Source: Halorubrum cibi (GTDB taxonomy: Archaea; Halobacteriota; Halobacteria; Halobacteriales; Haloferacaceae). From it: a stretch of DNA of 64,000 bases. Position numbers and translations under genes: made by a program. The notes beneath the pieces were generated by a model. It did no database searches. It was not told the origin of the DNA and saw only the letters and a program-made list of their open reading frames with translations. Position 1 is the stretch's first letter. Every line of letters starts with the position of its first letter. Location: positions 310,001 to 374,000 of the forward strand of contig NZ_FXTD01000001.1 in assembly GCF_900182635.1 (NCBI RefSeq), written 5' to 3'. Below, one piece after another: positions 17,475-26,063 of this stretch.

Positions 17475-18722
17475 ATGACTAACGAGACGGACACGATCGA
17501 CGGGCGACACACGCGGCGGCGGTTCCTCGCGCTCGGCGGCGCGGCGGGCGTGGCGGGACTCGCCGGCTGTAGCGCGGAGCGGACGGGAGACGACGGGTCG
17601 GGCGGTTCCGGCGGATCCGGCGGCAACGGCACGAACGACGACGGCGACGCGGGTGACGGCGACGGAAGCGAGGATGGCGAGGACGGCGAGGACGAGACGC
17701 CGACGCTGACGGTCGCGACCTACGGCGCGTTCATCGACGCGCCCTCGGTGAGCCCCGGCGAGTGGCTCAAAGGGGAGTTCGAATCGCGCGTCGACGCCAC
17801 GCTGGAGTGGGCGACGCCCGACAACGAGGTGAACCACTACGTCGAGCGCGCGGCCTCGGGCGCGTCGATCGACGCCGACCTCTACATCGGACTCACCACC
17901 GAGGACTTGGTTCGGATCGACGAGGAGCTCGACGACGACCTCTTCTCCGCCGCCGGCGACTTCGACGGGGCCGACGCGGTCCGCGACGGCCTGCGCTTCG
18001 ACCCCTTCGAGCGGGCCGTCCCCTTCGATACGGGCTACGTCAGCCTCGTGTACGACGGCACCGAGACGGAGGCACCGGAGACCTTCGAGGGGCTGTTGGC
18101 GGAGGAGCACCGCGGCGACCTCATCGCGCAGGACCCCGGCGCCTCCTCGACCGGCCGCGCGTTCCTGTTACACACGATCTCGCGGTTCGGCGACGGCGGC
18201 GTCGCCGCCGAAGGGGACGGAGAGACCGTCGAGGGCGGCGACGGCGACCCCGATTACGACTACCTCGACTTCTGGGCGGAGCTCCAGGACAACGACGTGC
18301 GCGTGCTCGGCTCCTGGGACGACGCGTACACTTCGTGGTCGGAGGGGGAAGCGCCGATCGTGGTCTCGTACTCCACCGACCAGGTGTTCGCGGACATGGA
18401 GGGTGCAGACCTCCAGGAACACCGGATCCGATTCCTGAACGACCAGGCGTACGCGACGCCGGAGGGGATGGCGGTCTTCGCCGACGCCGACGAGCCCGAC
18501 CTCGCCCGCGAGTTCATGTCGTTCATGCTGGAACCCGAGGTCCAGGGAGAGATCGCCCAGCGAAACGTCGCGTTCCCCGCGACCGACACCGCGGAGCTCC
18601 CGGAGGACTACGCCGAGCTCGCCCAGGAGCCGGACGAGCCGGTCACGTTCACGTACGACCAGCTCCAAGGATCGCTCGACGGATGGATCACCGCCTGGGA
18701 ACGCCAGTACGTGGGAAACTGA
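17475..18722 (+). CDS. thiB: Thiamine ABC transporter substrate-binding lipoprotein ThiB/TbpA
   Basis: The 415-aa exported protein has a Tat signal (TRRRFLALGG at residues 13-22) and lipobox LAGC with the lipid-acceptor Cys32. A Gly/Asp linker follows, then the type 2 periplasmic-binding fold of the thiamine/iron family (TVATYGAFIDAPSVSPGEWL near the start). A TATA-like CTTATGTAA about 28 nt upstream supports this ATG. The permease starts 11 bp after the stop and the ATPase follows, giving a full ThiBPQ-type importer. An iron(III) or other small-molecule substrate is possible but thiamine is favoured by similarity of the binding protein. Confidence 0.82.
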   Translation: MTNETDTIDGRHTRRRFLALGGAAGVAGLAGCSAERTGDDGSGGSGGSGGNGTNDDGDAGDGDGSEDGEDGEDETPTLTVATYGAFIDAPSVSPGEWLKGEFESRVDATLEWATPDNEVNHYVERAASGASIDADLYIGLTTEDLVRIDEELDDDLFSAAGDFDGADAVRDGLRFDPFERAVPFDTGYVSLVYDGTETEAPETFEGLLAEEHRGDLIAQDPGASSTGRAFLLHTISRFGDGGVAAEGDGETVEGGDGDPDYDYLDFWAELQDNDVRVLGSWDDAYTSWSEGEAPIVVSYSTDQVFADMEGADLQEHRIRFLNDQAYATPEGMAVFADADEPDLAREFMSFMLEPEVQGEIAQRNVAFPATDTAELPEDYAELAQEPDEPVTFTYDQLQGSLDGWITAWERQYVGN

Positions 18723-18732
18723 TCTCGGGCCC

Positions 18733-20568
18733 GTGAGCGACGGATCGCGCGGCCGTGAGGTGGCGGACGCTCCCGAGGAGCGACGGGACCCGCCCAACCG
18801 ACTCCTCGATCTGCTCGAGCGACGCGCGCTGACGGGACTCGCGGCGGCGACGGTCGCGATCCTCGTCCTCGTCTTCTACTACCCGGTAGGAACCGTCGTC
18901 GTCGAGTCGGTCCTCGTCGACGGCGCGGTCACGCTCGGGGTCTTCGCCGACCTCCTGCGTGACCCCTTCTACTTCGGCGAACTGGCGCGGCTGTTCGCGG
19001 GCGAGAGTCCGCTCGCGGTCGCGCGGTCGCTGCTCTCGCCCGACCGGCGGCTCGGGATCGTCGGATTCACCGCCTACCAGGCCGCGCTGTCGACGATCGC
19101 CAGCGTCGCGCTCGGGCTCCCCGCGGCCTACCTGCTCGCGCGCTTCGAGTTCCCTGGCCGGCGGACGCTGCGCTCTCTCACCATCGTCCCGTTCGTGCTC
19201 CCGTCGATCATGGTCGCGGTGGGGTACGTCGCCACCTTCGGCCGGAACGGGACGCTCAACGCCGTCCTCGGCGCGGTCGGGCTCGGTCCCGTGGAACTCA
19301 TGTTCACGCTCGAGGCTATCGTGATCGCCCACGCCTTCTACAACGCGCCGCTCGTCGCGCGGGTGACGACGGCCGCCTGGGAGGCCGTCGACGCCGGCGC
19401 AGTCGAGACTGCCCGGAGCCTCGGTGCGGGGCCGGTCCGGGCGTTCCTCCACGTCGTCGCGCCGCAGGTGTACCCCGCGGTCCTGGTGGGGGCGGCGCTC
19501 ACCTTCGTGTTCACCTTCGGGACGTTCCCCATCGTGTTGGCGCTCGGCGGGTTCGAACTGGCGACCGTCGAGGTGTTCGTCTACCGGCTCGCGCGCGATC
19601 TGAACTACGCGGAGGCGGCGGCGCTCGCGGTCGTCGAACTCGTCATCTCGCTGTCGGTACTCGGCGCGTACCTCCGGTACGAGGCGAGACACACGGTGAC
19701 CTCGCGGGGCGTCAGGCCGCTCCCGCGGCGACCCCTCCTCCCGTCCGCGCCGACGGCCCGCGAGCTGCTCCCCCGACTCGGGCTCGGCGTCTACGGCGTC
19801 GTCGCGGCGATCGTCTTTCTCGCGCCCATCGCCTCCATGGTCCTCGCGAGCGTCACCGGCGGGGACGGCGGGCTCACGCTCGAGCACTACCGGTTCCTGC
19901 TGGAGCGCCAGCGCACGGGCGCGACGTTTCAGGTGCGGCCGTGGCCCGCCGTCCGCAACTCGCTCGTCTTCGCGGCGGCGTCGGCGCTCGTCGCGCTGCC
20001 GATGGGGGTCGTCGTCGCGGTGATCACGACCCGCGAGTACCGCGGCCGGAAGCTCGTCGACGCGGTCGCGATGGCCCCCTTCGCCGTCTCGGGGATCCTC
20101 GTGGGGCTCGGGCTGCTCCGCGGGCTGGTCTTCGGCGTCGAGGTCGCGGGGTGGCGGATCGCGGTGGCCGGCTCGGCGGCGATCGTCGCCGCCCACGCCG
20201 TGGCGGGCTACCCGTTCGTCGTCCGGACGGTCGCGCCCGGTCTGGAGTCGCTCGACCGGTCGCTCGTGGAGTCGGCCCGCGCGCTCGGTGCGTCGCGGGC
20301 GCGGGTGCTCCGGGACGTCGAACTCCCCTTGGTCTGGCCGGGCGTCGTCGCGGGCGCGGCGTTCGCGGTCGCCATCTCGATGGGCGAGTTCACGGCGACG
20401 GTCGTGCTCGCGACCGGCGCGGACGCCTACACGATGCCGATCGCGATCGAACGGTTCATCGGCCGGCGGCTCGGACCCGCGACCGCGATGGGCGTCGTCC
20501 TCCTCGTCGTGACCGGGGTCAGCTTCGTCGTGATCGAGCGGCTCGGGGGTGAGTACGATGGGATCTGA
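18733..20568 (+). CDS. thiP: Thiamine-type ABC transporter permease ThiP (fused two-domain)
   Basis: The 611-aa permease contains two BPD_transp_1 halves with about 12 helices in total. Each has an EAA loop: ARSLGAGPVRAFLHVVAPQV in the first half and ARALGASRARVLRDVELPLV in the second. Such fused permeases are typical of ThiP and FbpB. It begins with GTG 11 bp after thiB and overlaps thiQ by 11 bp. It forms the membrane channel of the importer. Confidence 0.88.
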   Translation: MSDGSRGREVADAPEERRDPPNRLLDLLERRALTGLAAATVAILVLVFYYPVGTVVVESVLVDGAVTLGVFADLLRDPFYFGELARLFAGESPLAVARSLLSPDRRLGIVGFTAYQAALSTIASVALGLPAAYLLARFEFPGRRTLRSLTIVPFVLPSIMVAVGYVATFGRNGTLNAVLGAVGLGPVELMFTLEAIVIAHAFYNAPLVARVTTAAWEAVDAGAVETARSLGAGPVRAFLHVVAPQVYPAVLVGAALTFVFTFGTFPIVLALGGFELATVEVFVYRLARDLNYAEAAALAVVELVISLSVLGAYLRYEARHTVTSRGVRPLPRRPLLPSAPTARELLPRLGLGVYGVVAAIVFLAPIASMVLASVTGGDGGLTLEHYRFLLERQRTGATFQVRPWPAVRNSLVFAAASALVALPMGVVVAVITTREYRGRKLVDAVAMAPFAVSGILVGLGLLRGLVFGVEVAGWRIAVAGSAAIVAAHAVAGYPFVVRTVAPGLESLDRSLVESARALGASRARVLRDVELPLVWPGVVAGAAFAVAISMGEFTATVVLATGADAYTMPIAIERFIGRRLGPATAMGVVLLVVTGVSFVVIERLGGEYDGI

Positions 20569-21721
20569 GGGTGACTCTCCGACTCGGGGCCTCGACTCCG
20601 ATCCCGACGCTGACGCCCCGGTCGCGGTCGAACTCGAGGGCGTGGGAAAGCGCTACGACGGGACGGTCGCGGTCGAGGACGTGGACCTGCGGATCCGGGA
20701 GGGCGAGTTCTTCACGCTCGTGGGACCGTCCGGGTGCGGGAAGACGACGACGCTGCGGCTGATCGCGGGCTTCGAGGAGCCCACCGAGGGACGGATCCAC
20801 TTCGGCGGCCGCGACGTCTCGGGCGTCCCGCCGGAGGCGCGGAACGTGGGTGTGGTGTTCCAGAACTACGCGCTGTTCCCGCACATGACCGTCGGCGAGA
20901 ACGTGGGCTACGGGCTGCGCTTCGCGGACCCCCCCGGCGGCGTGGGTCGCGAGGAGCGCGTCCGCGACCTGCTCGAACTCGTGGACCTTCCGGGGACCGC
21001 CAACCGCGACCCGGAGAGCCTCTCCGGCGGGCAACAGCAGCGGGTCGCGATGGCGCGGGCGCTCGCGCCCGGCCCCGACCTCCTACTCTTAGACGAGCCG
21101 ATGAGCGCGCTCGACGCGCGCCTTCGCGAGCGCCTCCGGCTTCAGGTTCGCGAGATCCAGCGCGAGCTGGGGATCACCACCGTCTACGTCACCCACGACC
21201 AGGAGGAGGCGCTCTCCGTCTCCGACCGCGTCGCGGTGATGCGCGGCGGAACGCCCGAACAGGTCGCGCCGCCGCGGTCCGTGTACCGCCGACCCGCCTC
21301 GCGGTTCGTCGCGGAGTTCGTCGGCGACAACAACGTGTTCGAGGGGGTCGTCGTGGCTGGAGACGGTGGCGGCGATACGGGAATCGGAACGGACTCGACG
21401 GCCCGAACCGTCCCCGTCGACGTCGGCGGCGAGACTCTCCGCGTCGCGGTCGACGGTCAGGAGATCGTGGACGGGACTCCGAGTCCCGGCGACCGGGTGA
21501 CGTTCTGCGTCCGCCCGCAACACCTGCGGGTGGGACGAGCCGACAACGGGCTCCGGGCCGAGGTCGAGAGCGCGGAGTTTCTCGGGGAGACGACGCGGGT
21601 CCACCTCGGGTGGGGCGGGCGGGAACTCGTCGTGCGGACCGAGGATCCCCTCGACGGAACGGTTCTCGTGGGATTCGCTCCCGAGGACGCACACGTGATC
21701 GAGACGACGTTCGACGAGTGA
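20558..21721 (+). CDS. thiQ: Thiamine-type ABC transporter ATP-binding protein ThiQ
   Basis: The 387-aa ATPase shows Walker [11 protein letters not shown], signature LSGGQQQR, Walker B LLLDEPMSALD and the switch His in VYVTHDQEEA. After the nucleotide-binding domain a TOBE-like C-terminal domain (from about residue 255) includes RPQHLRVG, as in the spermidine/iron/thiamine branch. The ATG at 20558 overlaps the thiP stop (20566-20568) and a GTG at 20549 is the alternative. It should couple ATP hydrolysis to import by ThiP. Confidence 0.88.
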   Translation: MGSEGDSPTRGLDSDPDADAPVAVELEGVGKRYDGTVAVEDVDLRIREGEFFTLVGPSGCGKTTTLRLIAGFEEPTEGRIHFGGRDVSGVPPEARNVGVVFQNYALFPHMTVGENVGYGLRFADPPGGVGREERVRDLLELVDLPGTANRDPESLSGGQQQRVAMARALAPGPDLLLLDEPMSALDARLRERLRLQVREIQRELGITTVYVTHDQEEALSVSDRVAVMRGGTPEQVAPPRSVYRRPASRFVAEFVGDNNVFEGVVVAGDGGGDTGIGTDSTARTVPVDVGGETLRVAVDGQEIVDGTPSPGDRVTFCVRPQHLRVGRADNGLRAEVESAEFLGETTRVHLGWGGRELVVRTEDPLDGTVLVGFAPEDAHVIETTFDE

Positions 21722-21779
21722 ACGGCACCGGACCGCACGCGGCCGATACGCCTTAACCGCCCGACCACCAACGCCGCGT

Positions 21780-22037
21780 ATGGCCTCGGAGTCGTGCGAC
21801 GTCTGTGAGCGGTCCGTCAGGATCGCCGGCGGGATCGGCGACCTCTGGAACTTCGCGTTCGAGTCGACCCAGGGAATGACCCTGGAACTCTCCGACGGCT
21901 CCGAGTTCTTCCTCTGTTTCGAGTGTATGGAGTCGCTCCCGGAGGATACCGAGCCGACCGCGGAGGACGTCGCCGCCCTCCGGGAACGGACCGAGCCGGT
22001 CGAGGAGGACCGCAACTCCTTCTGGCACTGGGGGTAG
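21780..22037 (+). CDS. Small CxxC zinc-ribbon-like protein
   Basis: This 85-aa acidic protein has two cysteine pairs, CDVC near residue 6 and CFEC near residue 44, which would form a zinc ribbon. It ends RNSFWHWG. It resembles conserved haloarchaeal DUF proteins of unknown function. TATA-like CTTAACC lies about 26 nt before the ATG. It is separate from thiQ (58 bp) but could be cotranscribed. Confidence 0.75.
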   Translation: MASESCDVCERSVRIAGGIGDLWNFAFESTQGMTLELSDGSEFFLCFECMESLPEDTEPTAEDVAALRERTEPVEEDRNSFWHWG

Positions 22038-22158
22038 TCGCCGGCGTGAACGGCGGACGGTCGGGCGAGAAACGCTGACTCCAGCGACTGCTAGGAAAAC
22101 GTCGGATCAGCGGACGGCGAAGCGTACTGAAACGCGTCGAAAAACGGTCGCGGACGGT

Positions 22159-22437
22159 CTAGAGGCGGTAGCGGCGGCGCGGGCCGAACCGGATGATCCG
22201 GCCGAACGGTCGCGACGCGCTCTGCGGCACGGAGACGTCCCCGAGGAACCGGACGGCCGTGAGGACGACGACCGCGCCGGCCAGCATGGCGAGCATGGCG
22301 GCCGGGTACTCCACGGCGATGAGCGCGCCGGTCACGAGCAGGAAGATCGCGAGGATCGCGCCGAGCGAGCTGGCGACCGACGGCGGGTCGCTTCGAAGGA
22401 CGGGCTGTCGAGTCGATGTTCGGTCAGTCTGTGACAT
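22159..22437 (-). CDS. Small membrane protein with Arg-rich C terminus
   Basis: The 92-aa protein has two or three hydrophobic segments (SLGAILAIFLLVTGALIAVEY and AAMLAMLAGAVVVLTAVRFL) and a basic end RIIRFGPRRRYRL. It is not recognised. An AT-rich stretch upstream contains TTTATCA about 28 nt before the ATG, a good leaderless promoter. It lies convergent to the preceding gene with a 121-bp gap in which I see nothing notable. Confidence 0.65.
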   Translation of the reverse strand: MSQTDRTSTRQPVLRSDPPSVASSLGAILAIFLLVTGALIAVEYPAAMLAMLAGAVVVLTAVRFLGDVSVPQSASRPFGRIIRFGPRRRYRL

Positions 22438-22773
22438 ATCTCACCCTTGGTTCCGCGCGATGATAAACCTTTCATATTCTAAATAGGTTTTGATAAATGG
22501 TAGCATATACCAAGTAGGTAGAGGGCCTGAAACGAGAGTATTTTCTGTGTAAAGTGTACCATGGTATCGAGTACACTCCTCTCAACATTCAGAAATATAC
22601 TGATCGATCATGTTCCGAAACGGGGATCGACGGCGGGCTTCGTGGCGGCGGATCGTCACCGGCGTTCTCGCGCGATCGGTCGCGGTCCTGCGGGCCGGTT
22701 CCGTCCGTCACGACCGCGCCCGAGCAGGCATCAAAAGTACCATACCGTCTCCCGACTCGGTGTACGGTATCGG
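22438..22773. promoter_or_regulatory. AT-rich intergenic region with palindromes
   Basis: This gap of about 340 bp between divergent genes has a markedly AT-rich first half in an otherwise very GC-rich window. It holds perfect palindromes TACCATGGTA (22557-22566) and TGATCGATCA (22601-22610). It also has an inverted pair GTGTAC (22554-22559) and GTACAC (22571-22576). A TTTATCA element serves the leftward gene. A clear TATA for the rightward aminotransferase is not obvious; ATCAAAAGTA near 22730-22739 is a candidate. A regulatory role is inferred. Confidence 0.5.
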
Positions 22774-22782
22774 GTGATCCCA

Positions 22783-23895
22783 GTGACGAAGAAACGCGAA
22801 TACCGAGACGACTACCAGGACAAGACGCTGTACATCCCGGGACCGACGGAGGTCCGCGAGGACGTCATCGAGGCGATGGCCCAGCCGATGTTCGGCCACC
22901 GCATGGACCGGATGACGGACCTGTACACCACCATCGTCGAGGACACCAAGGAGTTCCTCGGCACCGACAACGAGGTCGTGATCCTGACCGCCTCCGGCAC
23001 CGAGTTCTGGGAGGCGTCGACGCTCAACCTCGTCGACGAGAGCATCCTCGTGCCGACCTGCGGGAGCTTCAGCGAGCGCCACGCCAACGTCGCCGAGCGG
23101 CTCGGCAAGGACGTCGATCGCCTGGAGTACGAGTGGGGCGAGGCGATCAAGCCGGAGGACGTCCGCGCGCACCTCGAATCCTCGGAGAAGGAGTACGACG
23201 TGGTCGCGACGGTGATGAACGAGTCCTCGACCGGGGTCCGGAACCCGATCGAGGAGATCGGCGACGTGATCGCCGAGTACCCGGACACCTACTTCGTCGT
23301 CGACGCGGTCTCCGCGCTCGGCGGCGACCACGTCGACATCGACGAACACGGCATCGACGTCATCTTCGCGTCGACCCAGAAGGCGTTCGCGATGCCGCCG
23401 GGGCTCGCGGTCTGTGTCGTCAGCGACGACGCCTACGAGCGCGAGGTCGAGAAGGGTACCTCATCGTGGTACGGCGGCTTCCGCCGCACCATCGACTACT
23501 ACGACCGGAAGGGCCAGACTCACTCGACGCCCGCCATTCCGATCATGCTCGCCTACCGCAAGCAGATGAAACACATGCTCGAGGAGGGCCACGAGGCGCG
23601 CAGCGAGCGCCACCGCGAGATGATGGAGTACGTCCACGGGTGGGCGCGCGAGCACTTCGCGATGTTCCCCGAGGAGGGGTACGAGTCCCAGACCGTCGCC
23701 TGTATCGAGAACACGCGGGGGATCGACGTGGCCGGAACCATCGAGACGGTGAGCGAGGAGTACGACATGGCCTTCTCGAACGGGTACGGCTCGCGACTCG
23801 GCGAGGAAACGTTCCGGATCGGCCACATGGGCGAACACACCGTCGAGAGCGTCAAGGAACTCACCGACGCCATCGAGGACGTCGCGGGACTGTAG
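22783..23895 (+). CDS. Class V aminotransferase (alanine-glyoxylate / serine-pyruvate type)
   Basis: The 370-aa PLP enzyme starts VTKKREYRDDYQDK followed by the family N-terminal signature YIPGPTEVREDVIEAM. The cofactor lysine lies in FASTQKAFAMPPG, preceded by VDAVSALGG with the PLP-contacting Asp. It transfers the amino group between amino acids and glyoxylate or pyruvate. The exact pair is unknown. The start is ambiguous: GTG 22783 and GTG 22774 are in frame, and the frame extends upstream without homology. Length fits the family. Confidence 0.85.
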   Translation: MTKKREYRDDYQDKTLYIPGPTEVREDVIEAMAQPMFGHRMDRMTDLYTTIVEDTKEFLGTDNEVVILTASGTEFWEASTLNLVDESILVPTCGSFSERHANVAERLGKDVDRLEYEWGEAIKPEDVRAHLESSEKEYDVVATVMNESSTGVRNPIEEIGDVIAEYPDTYFVVDAVSALGGDHVDIDEHGIDVIFASTQKAFAMPPGLAVCVVSDDAYEREVEKGTSSWYGGFRRTIDYYDRKGQTHSTPAIPIMLAYRKQMKHMLEEGHEARSERHREMMEYVHGWAREHFAMFPEEGYESQTVACIENTRGIDVAGTIETVSEEYDMAFSNGYGSRLGEETFRIGHMGEHTVESVKELTDAIEDVAGL

Positions 23896-23957
23896 GGATC
23901 GACGACGCGCGAGTCGATCCGGGACCTCACGGAACGGGTCGACGGGGAGCCGGCCGT

Positions 23958-24659
23958 TCAGACCGCCCCGGCGAGCGCGTCGATGCCGGTCTCCCACAGC
24001 GAGAACCCGAGGAGGACGTTGGCGGTGAAATCGAGCGCGAAGAAACAGAACAGCGCCGCGCCCGCGAAGTGCGCCTTCCGAAGGTCGAACCGGTGGGAAA
24101 ACCGGTGGAAGAAGTACGCGTTCGCGAGGCTCACCGGGACGATGGCGAGCATCTCGCCGGTCCAGATCGCGGTCGGGAACGCGCCGTACTGCGTGGCGAG
24201 CGAGATGGTGACGAGCTGGGTCTTATCGCCGAACTCGCCGAACGCCATCATCGCGAAGATCGGGAGGAATCCGCCGAACCGGTTCGGCACCCGCCAGCCC
24301 AACAGGGGAACCCGCACGTCGAGTTCGCCCCCGTCGGTCATCGAGCCGGTGGTCGCCTCGGGGTCCGCGGCGTCGGGGCCGGGCGCGCTCCGAACGAGCA
24401 GGTACGCGAAGACGACGAACAGAATCGCCGTCAGGGCGTCCAGGTAGATCCCTGGCAGCGCCTCGGTGATCGCCTGACCGAACCGGATCTCGAGGGCCGT
24501 CCAGCCGGCGAACGCCGCCGCGGCCGCGCTCACGACGACGGCCGGGCGATATCGCGTCGAGAGCCCGGCGATGAGCAGTTGGACCTTCTCGCCGGGGAGG
24601 ACCGCGAGCTGCGCGCCGGCGGCGATGAACAGGACGGTCAGCCACGTGGTCTCGGTCAT
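23958..24659 (-). CDS. TMEM165/GDT1 family membrane transporter
   Basis: This 233-aa transporter has about six to seven hydrophobic helices in two halves, separated by an acidic cytosolic loop (residues ~93-110). The second half has the family cation-binding motif EFGDKTQ. The equivalent in the first half is PGEKVQ, so the pair is asymmetric. GDT1 proteins exchange Mn2+ or Ca2+ for protons. Upstream AT-rich GATTTAGAG on the plus strand lies about 37 nt before the ATG. Ion specificity is unknown. Confidence 0.82.
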   Translation of the reverse strand: MTETTWLTVLFIAAGAQLAVLPGEKVQLLIAGLSTRYRPAVVVSAAAAAFAGWTALEIRFGQAITEALPGIYLDALTAILFVVFAYLLVRSAPGPDAADPEATTGSMTDGGELDVRVPLLGWRVPNRFGGFLPIFAMMAFGEFGDKTQLVTISLATQYGAFPTAIWTGEMLAIVPVSLANAYFFHRFSHRFDLRKAHFAGAALFCFFALDFTANVLLGFSLWETGIDALAGAV

Positions 24660-24739
24660 CTGGGATCGACTCGTCGAAGCGTCGACGGGGGAGATTTAGA
24701 GACGGCTAAAAGAAGTGTTTTGCGCATACGGAAACCCGA

Positions 24740-25042
24740 TCACAGCCAGAGCAGTTGGGCGTGGCGCGTTCCGTCGAACTCCAGGACGGCCTCCTCGTCG
24801 ACGAGTCCCGCGTCGACCGCGACCGCGACCGCCTCTCGACCGACCAGGTTCCCGACCTGCGCGCGGTGGAGCGCGGCGACGACCGTCTCGGGGTCGGCCT
24901 CGACGGCGTCGTCGCCGCCGTAGAACTCCTCGCTCACCGAGAGGCTGGCGCGACCGTTGTCGTAGGTCTCGCCGAGGCACTCGGCGTCACAGACCGAGAC
25001 GAGCGTCCCCTCGGGCGTCTCCCGCTCGCGGAGCAGCATCAA
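24740..25042 (-). CDS. DUF424 family protein
   Basis: This 100-aa archaeal protein begins MLLRERETPEGTLVSVCDAE and contains LGETYDNGRASLSVSEEFYGG, the conserved block of DUF424. It ends in a short hydrophobic strand, ARHAQLLWL-like. Function is not established. The start codon overlaps the stop of the upstream TPR gene by 4 bp (ATGA), so the two are coupled. A start at 25039 (second Met) is an alternative. Confidence 0.8.
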   Translation of the reverse strand: MMLLRERETPEGTLVSVCDAECLGETYDNGRASLSVSEEFYGGDDAVEADPETVVAALHRAQVGNLVGREAVAVAVDAGLVDEEAVLEFDGTRHAQLLWL

Positions 25043-25917
25043 AAGCCCTCAGGACCCTCTCCCCGAAGCTCGCGCTCCGGTTCGCCCGCGCCGGGGTCCC
25101 CGCCGCGGTCGCCCCGACCGTTCGGGGCGCGTCCGCCGCCCTGCCCGGCCTGGCCGCCCATCCCGCTCTGCCCGGCCTGCTCCTCGACCATCCGCTCTTC
25201 GGCCTCGCGGCGGATCTCCTCGGCGCGGTCGGCGACCTCCTCGGCCTGCTCGTGTTCGCCCGCCTCCTCCAGCGCGCGGGCCTTCTCCTCCAACACGCCG
25301 GCGTCGCGGTAGCCGAGGCGGATCGCGTTGTCGAAGCAGTTGACCGCGTCCTCGGCGAGGCCGCGCTCGACGAGCAGGAACCCGCGGTTGTACCACGCCT
25401 GTGCGAATCGGGGATCGATCTCGACGGCGCGCTCGGCGTGTTCGAGCGCCTGCTCGCTGCGGCCGGACTCCCAGAGCGCGTACGCGAGGTTCGTCTCGGC
25501 GCTCGCGGCGTGTTCCGAGTCGTCGTCGATCCGTAACGCCTCCTGGTACGCGCCGATCGCCTCGTCGAACTCCTCGAGCTCCGCGTGGGCCGCTCCCTTG
25601 TTCACCCAGGCCTCCTGTGCCTCGAGCGAGTCTTCCCCGGCGAACCGGGCCGCTCGCTCGAACGTCTCGGTCGCCTCCTCGAACCGGTTTATCCCCATGT
25701 ACGACAGCCCGACGTCGATCAGCCGCTCGACGTCGACGGCGTCGCTCTCGACGTTCCGTCGGTCGAGCACGTCGGTGAGGACCCGCGAATCGACCGGGTC
25801 GACCGTGGTCGGGTCGGCGTCCAGCTCCTCCGGGTCGAGGGTGAACTCCTCGTAGTCTGCGTCGACGCCCTGGCCCGCGGAGAACTCGTGGCGGTCCGCG
25901 TCGCGCTCGTCGGTCAT
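25039..25917 (-). CDS. Tetratricopeptide-repeat protein
   Basis: This 292-aa cytosolic protein has an acidic N-terminal region, then about five TPR helices pairs (for example AWVNKGAAHAELEEFDEAIG, NLAYALWESGRSEQALEHAE, AWYNRGFLLVERGLAEDAVN). A charged helical stretch and a Gly-rich tail follow. TPRs mediate protein contacts, and the partner is unknown. I used the ATG at 25917, with GCTTACC about 33 nt upstream. A longer start seven codons earlier is possible. It is cotranscribed with and coupled to the DUF424 gene. Confidence 0.8.
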   Translation of the reverse strand: MTDERDADRHEFSAGQGVDADYEEFTLDPEELDADPTTVDPVDSRVLTDVLDRRNVESDAVDVERLIDVGLSYMGINRFEEATETFERAARFAGEDSLEAQEAWVNKGAAHAELEEFDEAIGAYQEALRIDDDSEHAASAETNLAYALWESGRSEQALEHAERAVEIDPRFAQAWYNRGFLLVERGLAEDAVNCFDNAIRLGYRDAGVLEEKARALEEAGEHEQAEEVADRAEEIRREAEERMVEEQAGQSGMGGQAGQGGGRAPNGRGDRGGDPGAGEPERELRGEGPEGF

Positions 25918-26029
25918 ATACCAAGATCTGTCGTCCACGGCGGGTAAGCGTTACGTCGACGACCGAGACTCGAAAACGTCCCACGGTACCACGAGACAGG
26001 GTTAAATTCGCGTTTCGATCACCCGGAAC

Positions 26030-26037
26030 CTTATGTA
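26030..26037 (+). promoter_or_regulatory. TATA element of the sppA operon
   Basis: CTTATGTA is centred about 30 nt upstream of the ATG at 26064, matching the same element (CTTATGTAA) used before thiB. Confidence 0.6.
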
Positions 26038-26063
26038 CCCTACTCGAGTGAAACTAATCGGTA

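Noticed and set aside
17328-18110. Upstream in-frame extension of hisA
   Set aside because: HisA starts at 17327 with its canonical N terminus and a TATA 27 nt upstream; the extension overlaps thiB on the other strand.
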